Shown here: in pieces, positions 8,904 through 15,690 of the stretch
Numbering within the stretch: position 1 is the stretch's first letter
Layout: every line of letters starts with the position of its first letter
Assembly (NCBI GenBank): GCA_964579325.1
Contig: CAZOHN010000049.1
Span: forward strand, 1-18,517
Source: CAZOHN01 sp964579325
GTDB lineage: Bacteria > Pseudomonadota > Alphaproteobacteria > Rhodobacterales > Rhodobacteraceae
DNA: 18,517 bases
Reading direction: 5' to 3'
Program-made: the position numbers and the translations under genes
The notes under the pieces: model-generated
Told to the model about the DNA's origin: nothing
Databases searched by the model: none
Seen by the model: the letters and a program-made list of their open reading frames with translations, nothing else

Positions 8904-9827
8904 TCAGCGACCTGCCGGCCTTCGCCCCATGCCCTGCGCGATCACGACGCCGATCACCACGATCACTGCGCCGAGTGCCTGCAGGCCGTTCCACGCTCCT
9001 CCTAGGGCAAGCGAGAAGATCATCACGTAGAACGGCGCGGCATTCCCGTGAAGGCTTGCGATGCCGATCCCGAGGTGGCCGATGGCAACGATCCAGAGAA
9101 GTTGGCTCAGCGCCATCGAGCCGAGTCCGTACAGGGCCAGCGCCGACCACTCCGGCACACCCATGTCCTGCCAAAGCGGTGCCGGCGCCCCGAGCGCGGC
9201 GGCGATGAGGGCAGCCGCCACCGTCACGACGGCGCCGCCCCCGACCGTGATCGCGGTGCGACCCAACGGTGTGAGCCCCGGGAGCTGCGCGACTGTCGCG
9301 CGCGAGGCCCAGGTGAAGCACAGGACCGAGCCGAGCGCCGCCACCGCCCCGACACCGAGGGTCAGCGAACCGATCTTGGCTGCGTAGGCGATTAGCCCGC
9401 CGCCGAGGCTGAGGACGAGGCCCGCGACCAGGCGTGCCGTCAGCCGGCGACCGTCGAGCAGGCATTCCAGCCCGATCCCCACCACCGGCATGGTTGCCGC
9501 GATGACCGCGACCGTAACGGCATCGGTCCGCGCCTGCGCCATGATCAGAAGCACCACCCCCGCACCGAAGCCCACGGTCCCGAACAAGGTGCCGCGCAGC
9601 CAGGGCGCAGTGCGGACCGTCTGCGCACCCTCCACCGCAAGCCAGATCGCCACGAGCACCACCCCGGCCATCCCGAGCCGGAGCGCCGCGAGAGGAAGCG
9701 GGTCGATCTTGTCGAGAAGGATCTCGATCGCCGGCAACCCGACCGCCCATACCAGCATCGAGGCCATGCAGACGAGGTTCGCCGAGAGCGGCGACATTGC
9801 CGGGGCCGGAGAGGCGGTGAGGGTCAT
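8904..9827 (-). CDS. EamA/DMT-superfamily transporter
   Basis: The product is about 307 residues with roughly ten hydrophobic helices arranged as two EamA repeats, the standard ten-helix drug/metabolite transporter layout. The first half begins near MSPLSANLVCMASMLVWAVGLPAIEI, and the second half carries ALALYGLGSMALSQLLWIVAIGHLGIGIASL and ends with a GAVIVVIGVVIAQ helix. It would export or import a small metabolite across the inner membrane; the substrate is not predictable. The start is uncertain: ATG at 9827 is used, ATG at 9797 begins just before the first helix, and neither has a clear ribosome-binding sequence. It reads in the same direction as tpiA but is separated by about 130 bp. Confidence 0.85.
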   Translation of the reverse strand: MTLTASPAPAMSPLSANLVCMASMLVWAVGLPAIEILLDKIDPLPLAALRLGMAGVVLVAIWLAVEGAQTVRTAPWLRGTLFGTVGFGAGVVLLIMAQARTDAVTVAVIAATMPVVGIGLECLLDGRRLTARLVAGLVLSLGGGLIAYAAKIGSLTLGVGAVAALGSVLCFTWASRATVAQLPGLTPLGRTAITVGGGAVVTVAAALIAAALGAPAPLWQDMGVPEWSALALYGLGSMALSQLLWIVAIGHLGIGIASLHGNAAPFYVMIFSLALGGAWNGLQALGAVIVVIGVVIAQGMGRRPAGR

Positions 9828-9924
9828 GCTTGGGCTCGCGCGCGGGAGGGATGGCTGCGGGAGCCTCCGGCGCAAGCCCCCTTGCCTCGACTACCCTGCG
9901 GATGCCCGCCAGGTCAGCGGCTCC

Positions 9925-9944
9925 AGCGACCGAGCAGTGTCGCT
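9925..9944 (-). terminator. Weak stem-loop after tpiA
   Basis: AGCGAC (9925-9930) and GTCGCT (9939-9944) form a six-base-pair stem with an eight-base loop, eleven bases past the tpiA stop. There is no T-run, so it is at best a weak or Rho-assisted end. The remaining DNA to the DMT gene shows no clear promoter. Confidence 0.3.
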
Positions 9945-9955
9945 TTCGGCCCGGA

Positions 9956-10705
9956 TCAGATCGCGGCCTCAAGCGCCGCAATGATCGCTCCGAAATCGTC
10001 GGCCTTGAGCGAGGCCCCACCCACCAGCGCGCCATCGACGTTCGGCAGCGCGAAGATCGCGGCTGCGTTCGACGGCTTGACCGAACCGCCATAGAGCAGG
10101 CGGATGCCCTCGGCCTCGGCGGGAAAGCGGCGGTGCAGTTGCGCCCGAAGCGCGGCGTGGACCTCGGCGATCTGTTCCTCGGTTGGCGTGCGGCCGGTAC
10201 CGATGGCCCAGACCGGCTCGTAGGCGATGACCGTGTTCCGCGCCGTCGCCCCCTCGGGGATCGAGCCGGCGAACTGGCGGTTGATGACCGACAGCGTTTC
10301 GCCGGCATCGCGCTGGAGCTCGGTCTCGCCCAGGCAGACGATGGCCGTCAGGTCCGCCGCCCAGGCGGCCTCGACCTTCGCAGCGACGAGCTCGTCTGTC
10401 TCGCCGTGGTCGGCGCGGCGCTCGGAATGGCCGAGGATCACACAGGAGGCGCCCGCATCGGCCAGCATCGCGGCCGAGATGTCGCCGGTGTGGGCGCCGT
10501 GGTGCCGGGCGTGGCAGTCCTGCCCGCCGACGCGGATCGTCTCCTGCCCGATCCTCTCGCGCATCCAGGCGATGTGAGTGGCGGGGGGGCAGAGCAGGAT
10601 GCCGACGGACGCATCCGGGAACCGGGCGACAAGCGCGTCCACCTCGGCAAGCGCCGCGCGGTCGCCGTTCATCTTCCAGTTGCCTGCCGCCAGCTTGCGC
10701 CGCAT
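9956..10705 (-). CDS. tpiA: Triosephosphate isomerase
   Basis: The 249-residue enzyme interconverts dihydroxyacetone phosphate and glyceraldehyde 3-phosphate in the cytoplasm, in glycolysis, gluconeogenesis and the Calvin cycle where present. All signatures are intact: GNWKMNG with N9 and K11, the electrophilic histidine H93 in ILGHSERR, the catalytic base E163 in AYEPVWAIGTG with the following flexible loop, and phosphate-binding glycines in YGGSVK (205-210) and VGGAS (228-232). Length is typical. GGGAGG five bases before ATG at 10705 supports the start. It is 80 bp downstream of the HesB gene on the same strand and may be co-transcribed or have its own promoter in that gap. Confidence 0.97.
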   Translation of the reverse strand: MRRKLAAGNWKMNGDRAALAEVDALVARFPDASVGILLCPPATHIAWMRERIGQETIRVGGQDCHARHHGAHTGDISAAMLADAGASCVILGHSERRADHGETDELVAAKVEAAWAADLTAIVCLGETELQRDAGETLSVINRQFAGSIPEGATARNTVIAYEPVWAIGTGRTPTEEQIAEVHAALRAQLHRRFPAEAEGIRLLYGGSVKPSNAAAIFALPNVDGALVGGASLKADDFGAIIAALEAAI

Positions 10706-10785
10706 CGCCGCCTCCCGCCATTGTGTACGCGCCCTTTCAACAGCGCGGGGGCGGGCAGGTCAATGCGACATCGGCCCCGTTCCTG

Positions 10786-11166
10786 TCAGCCGCGGCCTTG
10801 CTCGGTCGCAAGTTCGTCGGCGTCCTTGAACTTGATCGACTCGCCGCAGCCGCAGGCTTCGGTCACGTTCGGGTTGCGGAACTTGAATTCCGAATGGAGC
10901 AGCGTGGTCTCGTAGTCGATCTCGGTGCCGAACAGGAACATCTGCGCCATGGGCGCGATCATCACCCGCGCGCCGTCCTGCTCCACGACCTCGTCCATTG
11001 AATTGACTTCGGTCACGTAGTCCATGGTGTACTCCATGCCCGCGCAGCCACCCTTCTTGATGCCGATGCGAAGGCCCTGGGTGTCGCCCTTCTCCATCAG
11101 CCGCGCGATCTGGCGCGCGGCGGCGGGGGTGAGCGTCACGGCCTGCTTGCCGGGAATGCCGAACAT
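10786..11166 (-). CDS. HesB/IscA/SufA-type iron-sulfur cluster carrier
   Basis: The 126-residue A-type carrier has the three conserved cysteines of the family: C41 in KKGGCAGMEY, and C105 and C107 in TEACGCGES. It accepts Fe-S clusters from the Suf scaffold and passes them to apo-proteins. ATG at 11166 was chosen rather than an in-frame upstream start, because MFGIPGKQAVTLTPAAARQI gives the normal family N-terminus and GGAGAG lies nine bases upstream. In many alphaproteobacteria this gene closes the suf cluster next to sufT. Here two unrelated genes separate it from sufT. Confidence 0.93.
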   Translation of the reverse strand: MFGIPGKQAVTLTPAAARQIARLMEKGDTQGLRIGIKKGGCAGMEYTMDYVTEVNSMDEVVEQDGARVMIAPMAQMFLFGTEIDYETTLLHSEFKFRNPNVTEACGCGESIKFKDADELATEQGRG

Positions 11167-11222
11167 GGGGGGTGTCTCTCCGGATGATCTTGCGGTCAAT
11201 GTAGGCCGGACAGGGGGGTGTC

Positions 11223-11957
11223 TCAAGGGACGAGTGCGACAAGGTTCAGCGTTGCGAAGCCGGTTACCAGCGCCCAGCCGATCGAGGCGAGGGTGCCGAC
11301 GATGACGTATTCCGAGATCTTGCGGTCGTCCTTGGCCGTCGAGAAGCGCAGCACTGACTTGGCCGCGAGCAGCAGGCCCACGCCGGCGGCCTGTCCCACG
11401 ACAACGAGGAAGAAGGCCAGGCTGCGTTCCACGAGACCGATGATCCGGCCGGCGTCCTTGAGCGAGTCCTTGGTCAGCGACGGCTCGGCCTTGAGGAATG
11501 GATCGAGGAGCTTTCCGACCGCGTAGCCTCCCGCGACGGCGGCGATGATTGCTCCGGCTGCGTAGGCCATCGCTTCGGGCAGGACGGCGAGTGCCGGGGC
11601 GATGATGCTGAGGTCAGGGGGTGGTGTGCCCCAGGCCCCGAAGGCGTAAAGCCCCGGCACCCAGGTCGCGACCCCTGCAATGGTGGCGAGGTGAAGCGCC
11701 TGATCGCCGAGGTAGCCCCCGAGCCGGTCGCCCAGCGCCCAGAGCTTGAGCGCGTCGATGGCGAGATGGAGAAGAGCCAGGACAGCGATGGCCGGGTGCA
11801 GCGCGAAGCCCACCGCCGCCCAGGCCGTGGCGGCGACGATGGCGGTATGGGCAAGCAGGACCTGCGGCTCGCGCTTGCGGGCGACCATCTGCCTGGTCTG
11901 GAGAAGGAAATCGGCGATCGCATGGGCGAAGAGGAGGGCGACGAAGGTTTCGATCAT
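11223..11957 (-). CDS. DUF3307 membrane protein (SatE-like partner of SatD)
   Basis: The 244-residue protein has several hydrophobic helices. The N-terminal HAIADFLLQ (12-20) matches the H-x-x-ADF-x-x-Q signature of DUF3307. HLAIDALK at 64-71 lies in the second half of the core, and a charged segment ending KDDRKISEYVIVGTLA (209-224) precedes the last helix. The family function is unknown. ATG at 11957 overlaps the stop of the SatD-like gene as ATGA, which fixes the start and implies translational coupling. SatD with a small membrane protein is a recurring pair, named after a Streptococcus mutans acid-tolerance operon; I recall this rather than having searched. Membrane location and pairing are well supported; the role is not known. 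Confidence 0.8.
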   Translation of the reverse strand: MIETFVALLFAHAIADFLLQTRQMVARKREPQVLLAHTAIVAATAWAAVGFALHPAIAVLALLHLAIDALKLWALGDRLGGYLGDQALHLATIAGVATWVPGLYAFGAWGTPPPDLSIIAPALAVLPEAMAYAAGAIIAAVAGGYAVGKLLDPFLKAEPSLTKDSLKDAGRIIGLVERSLAFFLVVVGQAAGVGLLLAAKSVLRFSTAKDDRKISEYVIVGTLASIGWALVTGFATLNLVALVP

Positions 11958-12658
11958 TGGTGCCACCTTCGCTCCCATCCGGGTTCAAGGAGTTTCAGGG
12001 TTTCCCGGATCGCCGGCGCACCCGCGCCGCGCACGCGATAGCCCACGGCCTGCGGCGTGATGCCGAGCGTTGCGGCGAGGTCTTTCAGCGTCGGTTCGCC
12101 CGGGTGGAGATAGAGCGCCGCGGCTTCGGCCTGTTCGGGGGTCCAACGTGACAGGCGTTCGTCGAGCATGACGACGGCAGCTTTCTCGGCGTTGGTGACA
12201 ATTGGGCCGGCGGCCATGCTGTCGCCTTGCGCCTTCTCCTGTCCCATGAGGAACAGCGTCTCATGCGCGCCCATCAGATCGAGGCAGCGGCCTGAAGTGA
12301 CGAACGCCTCACCGGCGGCGTCGCTCAGATCGTCGGTGCCCTCGCTCTCAAGCGCTCCGATGCCGATGGCGATCCGGGTTGGAACGGCGAGTTTGTGGCT
12401 GCGCAGATAGGCCATGAGGAAGAGGGCGTGGCGGAGCGCGAGGTGGGGGGTATGCAGGACCATCTGCCAGCCGTCGCCCCGGAACCGGGTGAAGCGGGTT
12501 CCGTCGATGGGCCAGTGCCAGGGCGCATCCATCCTGCGCACTTCGTCGCCGAGCAGGCTCATGGTCCTGTCAACATGCGCACGGTCGATCTTTGTCGAAC
12601 CGATCAGGTCGCCGGTCAGGACGGCCACCGGAGCGACTTGGAGTGGTGGGTCTGCCAT
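11954..12658 (-). CDS. SatD-like protein with C-terminal helix-turn-helix
   Basis: The 234-residue product has an N-terminal domain with AVLTGDLIGSTKIDR (12-26), FRGDGWQMVL (59-68) and RIAIGIGALE (95-104), then SGRCLDLM (122-129). These fit the SatD family (GDxIxS near the start, a GDxxQ block, then a GIGxL strand). The order resembles the two metal-binding aspartate strands of class III nucleotide cyclases, though catalytic activity is not shown. Residues about 189-212 (PTLKDLAATLGITPQAVGYRVR) form a helix-turn-helix of sigma-region-4 type. The gene is directly preceded by four palindromes, so autoregulation is a natural hypothesis. Only AGG lies at ribosome-binding distance before the ATG. 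It overlaps the DUF3307 gene by ATGA. Confidence 0.78.
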   Translation of the reverse strand: MADPPLQVAPVAVLTGDLIGSTKIDRAHVDRTMSLLGDEVRRMDAPWHWPIDGTRFTRFRGDGWQMVLHTPHLALRHALFLMAYLRSHKLAVPTRIAIGIGALESEGTDDLSDAAGEAFVTSGRCLDLMGAHETLFLMGQEKAQGDSMAAGPIVTNAEKAAVVMLDERLSRWTPEQAEAAALYLHPGEPTLKDLAATLGITPQAVGYRVRGAGAPAIRETLKLLEPGWERRWHQ

Positions 12659-12662
12659 GATG

Positions 12663-12762
12663 AAAGCCTAATGACTTTCATTCTGCAATACAAGTCAAAT
12701 GACTTTCATCCGAATTAAAAAGCCATATGATTTTTCATTTCAATGGAAAGCCAAATGGCTTT
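12663..12762 (-). promoter_or_regulatory. Four palindromic operator-like sites at exact 28-bp spacing upstream of the SatD-like gene
   Basis: Four 16-bp elements start at 12663, 12691, 12719 and 12747, each exactly 28 bp from the next. On the plus strand they read AAAGCCTAATGACTTT, CAAGTCAAATGACTTT, AAAGCCATATGATTTT and AAAGCCAAATGGCTTT. The last is a perfect inverted repeat (AAAGCCA-AA-TGGCTTT), and consensus half-sites are AAAGYCA and TGRCTTT. The 12-bp spacers are unrelated. The array fills the AT-rich gap between the sufT stop and the SatD-like start, and its nearest copy is four bases from that ATG. It probably contains the promoter; a bound protein would block both transcription and ribosome access. 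Confidence 0.85.
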
Positions 12763-12766
12763 ATCT

Positions 12767-13129
12767 TCACATGAAGCCAAGCTCCAGCCGAGCCTCGTCG
12801 GACATCATGTCCATACCCCAGGGCGGTTCCCATGTGATCTCGACGTCAACCGTAGAGACACCGGGCACAGCGCCGACCGCATCGGCTACCCAGCCGGGCA
12901 TCTCGCCCGCAACGGGGCAACCGGGGGCGGTGAGGCTCATCACCACCGTGACCGCGCCGGCCTCAGAGATGTCCACCGTGTAGACCAAGCCGAGATCGAA
13001 GATGTTGACCGGGATCTCGGGGTCGTAGACCGACCGGCATGCGGCCACCACCGCATCATAGAGCGGGTGGTCGGTCGAGGAGGGACGGATGAGGGGTTGG
13101 CCCTCGATCGGGCGGGCTTCGGCGGTCAT
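12767..13129 (-). CDS. sufT: SufT-like MIP18/DUF59 iron-sulfur assembly protein
   Basis: The 120-residue protein is a single MIP18 (DUF59) domain with a short N-terminal extension. It shows YDPEIPVNIFDLGLVY (35-50), the conserved cysteine C71 in LTAPGCPVAGEMP, and the family's C-terminal WEPPWGMDMMSDEAR (100-114). SufT-type proteins help maturation of iron-sulfur proteins in the Suf pathway. No other suf genes lie in the window apart from the HesB carrier, so the rest of a suf cluster is elsewhere or this pair is detached. The upstream gap (13130-13231) is AT-enriched near TTATATCTTC, but I could not assign a promoter. PaaD-like members share the fold; neighbourhood favours SufT. Confidence 0.88.
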   Translation of the reverse strand: MTAEARPIEGQPLIRPSSTDHPLYDAVVAACRSVYDPEIPVNIFDLGLVYTVDISEAGAVTVVMSLTAPGCPVAGEMPGWVADAVGAVPGVSTVDVEITWEPPWGMDMMSDEARLELGFM

Positions 13130-13231
13130 CTGGCGGCCTTTCGGGCGCAGGAGGAATTGTCGAGTGAAGATATAAGGATTTGTCGCCCCGCGTCCAGAGG
13201 CACCCGCCTAGGCCCTGCTGCCCGCGTCACG

Positions 13232-13687
13232 TCACTCTCGTCTTGCGGTCGCCGCGCGCAGGGTGCGGTCAAGCGCGTCGCGGAACCGCGAGCGATCGGC
13301 CGGGGAGAAGGTTCGCCCGCCTCCCTGCCGGAACGGGTCGGCCGCGCGCAGGTCGGCCATGAGGTCACGCGTCGCAAGGACATTGCCGATGTTGGCGGGC
13401 GTGAGCGCTTCGCCATTCGGCTTGAGCACCGCCGCGCCGGCCGCGACGGCCTTCGCGGCGAGGGGGATGTCGGTGGTCACCACCACGTCGCCGGGGCCAG
13501 CGCGCTCGGCGATCCATTTGTCTGCTTCGTCAGCACCTTGCGAGACGTAGATCATCTCGACATGCGGCTCGCGAGAGGGGCGGATGCCACCGTTCGAGAC
13601 CATGAAGAGACGCTGGCCCAGCCGCCCCGCCACGGTCACCGCCTCGTCCTTGACCGGACAGGCGTCGGCATCGACGTAGACGGCCAT
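13232..13687 (-). CDS. YaiI/YqxD family (UPF0178, DUF188) protein
   Basis: The 151-residue protein matches the conserved UPF0178 family in length and motifs: VYVDADACPVKDEA at 3-16, VSNGG (30-34), VSQGADEADKWIAE (48-61), VVTTDIPLAAKAVAAGA (68-84) and a C-terminal FRQGGGRTFSPADRSRF. The N-terminal DADACPVK with later acidic residues resembles a PIN-like nuclease core; the molecular role is not established. It overlaps the VOC gene by one base (TGATG), so the three genes from fghA to here form a tightly coupled unit. Confidence 0.9.
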   Translation of the reverse strand: MAVYVDADACPVKDEAVTVAGRLGQRLFMVSNGGIRPSREPHVEMIYVSQGADEADKWIAERAGPGDVVVTTDIPLAAKAVAAGAAVLKPNGEALTPANIGNVLATRDLMADLRAADPFRQGGGRTFSPADRSRFRDALDRTLRAATARRE

Positions 13688-14076
13688 CAGCCGCTGCCGT
13701 CCCTACCGGGCGGCAGCTCCTGCCCGGCGCGCACAAGGTTGCCGTCGGGGTCGAGCAGCGCCAGTTCGCGCATTCCCCAAGGCTTGTCCGTGGCACGGTC
13801 AAGCCTGGGAATCCCTTCGGACGGCAGCCCCAGCGCCGCCCATTCGGCGTCGAGCGCGTCGATGTCGGACGGGCGCAGGTAGGCGCCGTGATCATTTGCC
13901 GAAGGGTCGAGACCGGGGTGGCGGAAGAAATGCACCTCAGCCCCCTCGCGCTTCATCAGAAGGTAGTCGCCATCGCTGTAGACCGTGCTGAAGCCAAGCC
14001 TACCCCAGAACGCCTCGGCCGCAGCGATGTCGCGCGCGGGCAGGATCGGGGCGAGCTTCTCGAGGAGCGCCGTCAT
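13687..14076 (-). CDS. VOC-fold (glyoxalase/bleomycin-resistance-like) protein
   Basis: The 129-residue single-domain protein has the paired beta-alpha-beta-beta-beta pattern of the vicinal oxygen chelate superfamily. It starts KLAPILPARDIAAAEAFWGRLGFSTVYSDGDYLLM and ends MRELALLDPDGNLVRAGQEL. HFFRHP near residue 49 contributes a typical metal or ligand position, and E103 in MRELALLDPDGN is in the conserved late position. It resembles bleomycin-binding resistance-type proteins more than glyoxalase I, but the substrate is unknown. Its ATG overlaps the fghA stop (ATGA), so it is probably co-expressed with an aldehyde-detoxification enzyme, which hints at a role with a glutathione adduct or electrophile. 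Confidence 0.85.
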   Translation of the reverse strand: MTALLEKLAPILPARDIAAAEAFWGRLGFSTVYSDGDYLLMKREGAEVHFFRHPGLDPSANDHGAYLRPSDIDALDAEWAALGLPSEGIPRLDRATDKPWGMRELALLDPDGNLVRAGQELPPGRDGSG

Positions 14077-14900
14077 GCGAGGTGGCGGGCGTGGAAGGCG
14101 ATGTGGTCCTCGATGAAGCTGTTCACGAAGAAGTAGGAGTGGTCATAGCCCTGCCGGAAGCGGAAGGCGCCGGGTTGCCGGCGGCGGGCCATTTCGGCCG
14201 CGAGAACCTCGGGTTTCAACAGGTGGAGGAACTGGTCCTTGGTCCCCTGGTCGACAAGCACCTCGCCTGCGAACCCGTGATCGCGCATCAGGACGGACGA
14301 GTCGTGCATCTCCCACCCCGCCTCATCGGAACCGAGGTAGGCGGTGAACTGCTTGCGCCCCCAGTCCGACCCGGTGGGGTTCGCGATCGGCGCGAAGGCC
14401 GAAACCGAGCGGAACCGCCCGGTCTGGCGCATCGCCAGCGTCAGCGCGCCGTGCCCGCCCATCGAATGCCCGGTGATCGCCTGCCGCTCCTCGTCAAGAG
14501 GGAAGGCGGCGAAGAGCGCGCGGGGGAGGTCCTCGGCGATGTAGTCCCACATCCGGAAATGCGGGGCCCACGGCGCTTCGGTGGCGTTGAGGTAGAAGCC
14601 CGCGCCCTGTCCAAGATCATAGTCGGCGTGATCGGCGACCCCGTCGCCACGCGGCGAAGTGTCAGGAAAGACGAGTGCAATTCCCTGCTGCGCCGCAAAG
14701 CCCTGGGCGCCGGCCTTCACCATCGCATTCTCATGCGTGCAGGTCAGGCCTGACAGATACCACAGCACCGGGACCTGCATCCGTCGCGCGGCCGGCGGCA
14801 GGTAGAGGCCGAAAGTCATCTTTGTGCCGGTCGCGGAAGACTGGTGCGCGTAGACGCCCTGAACTCCCCCATGGCTGACATTCTCGGAGATCGTTTCCAT
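14073..14900 (-). CDS. fghA: S-formylglutathione hydrolase
   Basis: The 275-residue alpha/beta-hydrolase cleaves S-formylglutathione to formate and glutathione, the last step of glutathione-dependent formaldehyde oxidation. The catalytic triad is visible: S146 in GHSMGGHGAL, D222 in GTKDQF, H254 in GYDHSYFFV. Family marks include YLSGLTCTHENAM with C54, FPDTSPRGD (78-86) and GAGFYLNATEAPW (99-111). Length is standard. The ATG at 14900 is the first of its frame with GAGGG about seven bases upstream. The usual partner, a class III alcohol dehydrogenase, is not next to it in this window. It leads a coupled three-gene run with the VOC and UPF0178 genes. Confidence 0.96.
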   Translation of the reverse strand: METISENVSHGGVQGVYAHQSSATGTKMTFGLYLPPAARRMQVPVLWYLSGLTCTHENAMVKAGAQGFAAQQGIALVFPDTSPRGDGVADHADYDLGQGAGFYLNATEAPWAPHFRMWDYIAEDLPRALFAAFPLDEERQAITGHSMGGHGALTLAMRQTGRFRSVSAFAPIANPTGSDWGRKQFTAYLGSDEAGWEMHDSSVLMRDHGFAGEVLVDQGTKDQFLHLLKPEVLAAEMARRRQPGAFRFRQGYDHSYFFVNSFIEDHIAFHARHLA

Positions 14901-15321
14901 GGCCTCGCCCTCGCCCTCGTCCTTACGCGCGGGTCAGGGTGAATCGGTGGCCCGGCGTTGTCCAGTCCCCCATTCGGGGGAGGCAAGCGCAGTTCCAGGG
15001 GAGGCAGGAGGGCGCCCTGACGAGGTGCTGACGATGTTCAGAAGTCTGCTGGCGCCAAGCTGTCGGCGGAGCGGTGCAGAGCCTTGGCCCGATACGGATC
15101 TAGTCAAGCAGGGCCGGTCCGAACACCCTATACGGTCCGTGACACGATCCGTGCATCGTCATCGCGCCGGGCTGTCGTGCGACCGGCCCCCGTGCCTTCT
15201 CCGGCAGGCCTCCGCCGGAATGACGCCCGAGCGAAGAAGCCAGTCGTGCTCCGTCCCGATCGTGCTCCGTCCCTACACGGCGCAGGATGGTCCCGGGCCG
15301 GTTTGCGCCGGAGATGGCGCG
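14901..15321. other. Gene-free spacer between divergent fghA and the DUF1428 gene
   Basis: I see no convincing gene in these 421 bases. An open frame continuous with the DUF1428 gene runs through it, but it is low-complexity (S/R/P-rich) and lacks domain similarity. It must contain the promoters of fghA and of the DUF1428 gene. Structures seen: a small hairpin TCCCCC-ATTC-GGGGGA at 14966-14981; a 14-bp direct repeat TCGTGCTCCGTCCC at 15244-15257 and 15260-15273; and an inverted repeat TCCGGC/GCCGGA around 15200-15222. No tRNA or other RNA gene was recognised. Confidence 0.6.
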
Positions 15322-15690
15322 ATGAGCTACCATCAGGGGTACCTTCTGGCGGTTCCGGCGGGCAACCGCGAACCCTACCGCGCAACTGCCCGAGAGGTCT
15401 GGCCGCTCTTCGAGGAGTACGGCTGCCTGTGCATGGTCGAGACCTGGGGCGTCGACGTGCCGGAGGGAAAGGTCACCTCCTTCCCGATGGCGGCCCGGTT
15501 CGAACCCGGCGACGCCGTCGTGTTCAGCTGGATGGAATGGGCCGACCGGGAGACCTGCGACGCGGCCATGGCCAGGCTATTGGACGATCCGCGCATGAAC
15601 GACCCAGGCACGATGTCCTTCGACGGTATGCGCATGATGCGGGGCGGCTTCGAGCGACTGGTGGACGAACGTGCCGGGGTGTCGGAATGA
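15322..15690 (+). CDS. DUF1428 family protein
   Basis: The 122-residue protein fits DUF1428, a small family with a ferredoxin-like (dimeric alpha-beta barrel) fold and no known function. It begins MSYHQGYLLAVPAGNREPYR and contains EYGCLCMVETWGVDVPEGKVTSF and the C-terminal MNDPGTMSFDGMRMMRGGFE, which closely resembles family sequences. A longer in-frame start far upstream was rejected because that extension is non-conserved in character and GGAG sits eight bases before ATG at 15322. The stop overlaps the start of the next, disrupted YceI gene (ATGA), so the two form an operon. Confidence 0.9.
   Translation: MSYHQGYLLAVPAGNREPYRATAREVWPLFEEYGCLCMVETWGVDVPEGKVTSFPMAARFEPGDAVVFSWMEWADRETCDAAMARLLDDPRMNDPGTMSFDGMRMMRGGFERLVDERAGVSE

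Noticed and set aside
8614..9208. Plus-strand open frames encoding a repeated GPNGWPEWMA-like peptide across the 13-bp repeats
   Set aside because: The peptide repeat follows from reading the DNA repeat in frame. These frames overlap the kinase and DMT genes antisense, lack similarity to any family and look arginine- and proline-rich as GC-rich shadows do.
12663..12762. CRISPR array from the four regularly spaced palindromes
   Set aside because: The repeated part is only 16 bp, the spacers are 12 bp, copies are degenerate, and no cas gene is present. The palindromic form directly before a start codon fits operators better.
14899..15321. N-terminal extension of the DUF1428 gene from ATG at 14899
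   Set aside because: The extension is low-complexity and not family-like, whereas ATG at 15322 has a GGAG sequence and gives the typical family N-terminus.
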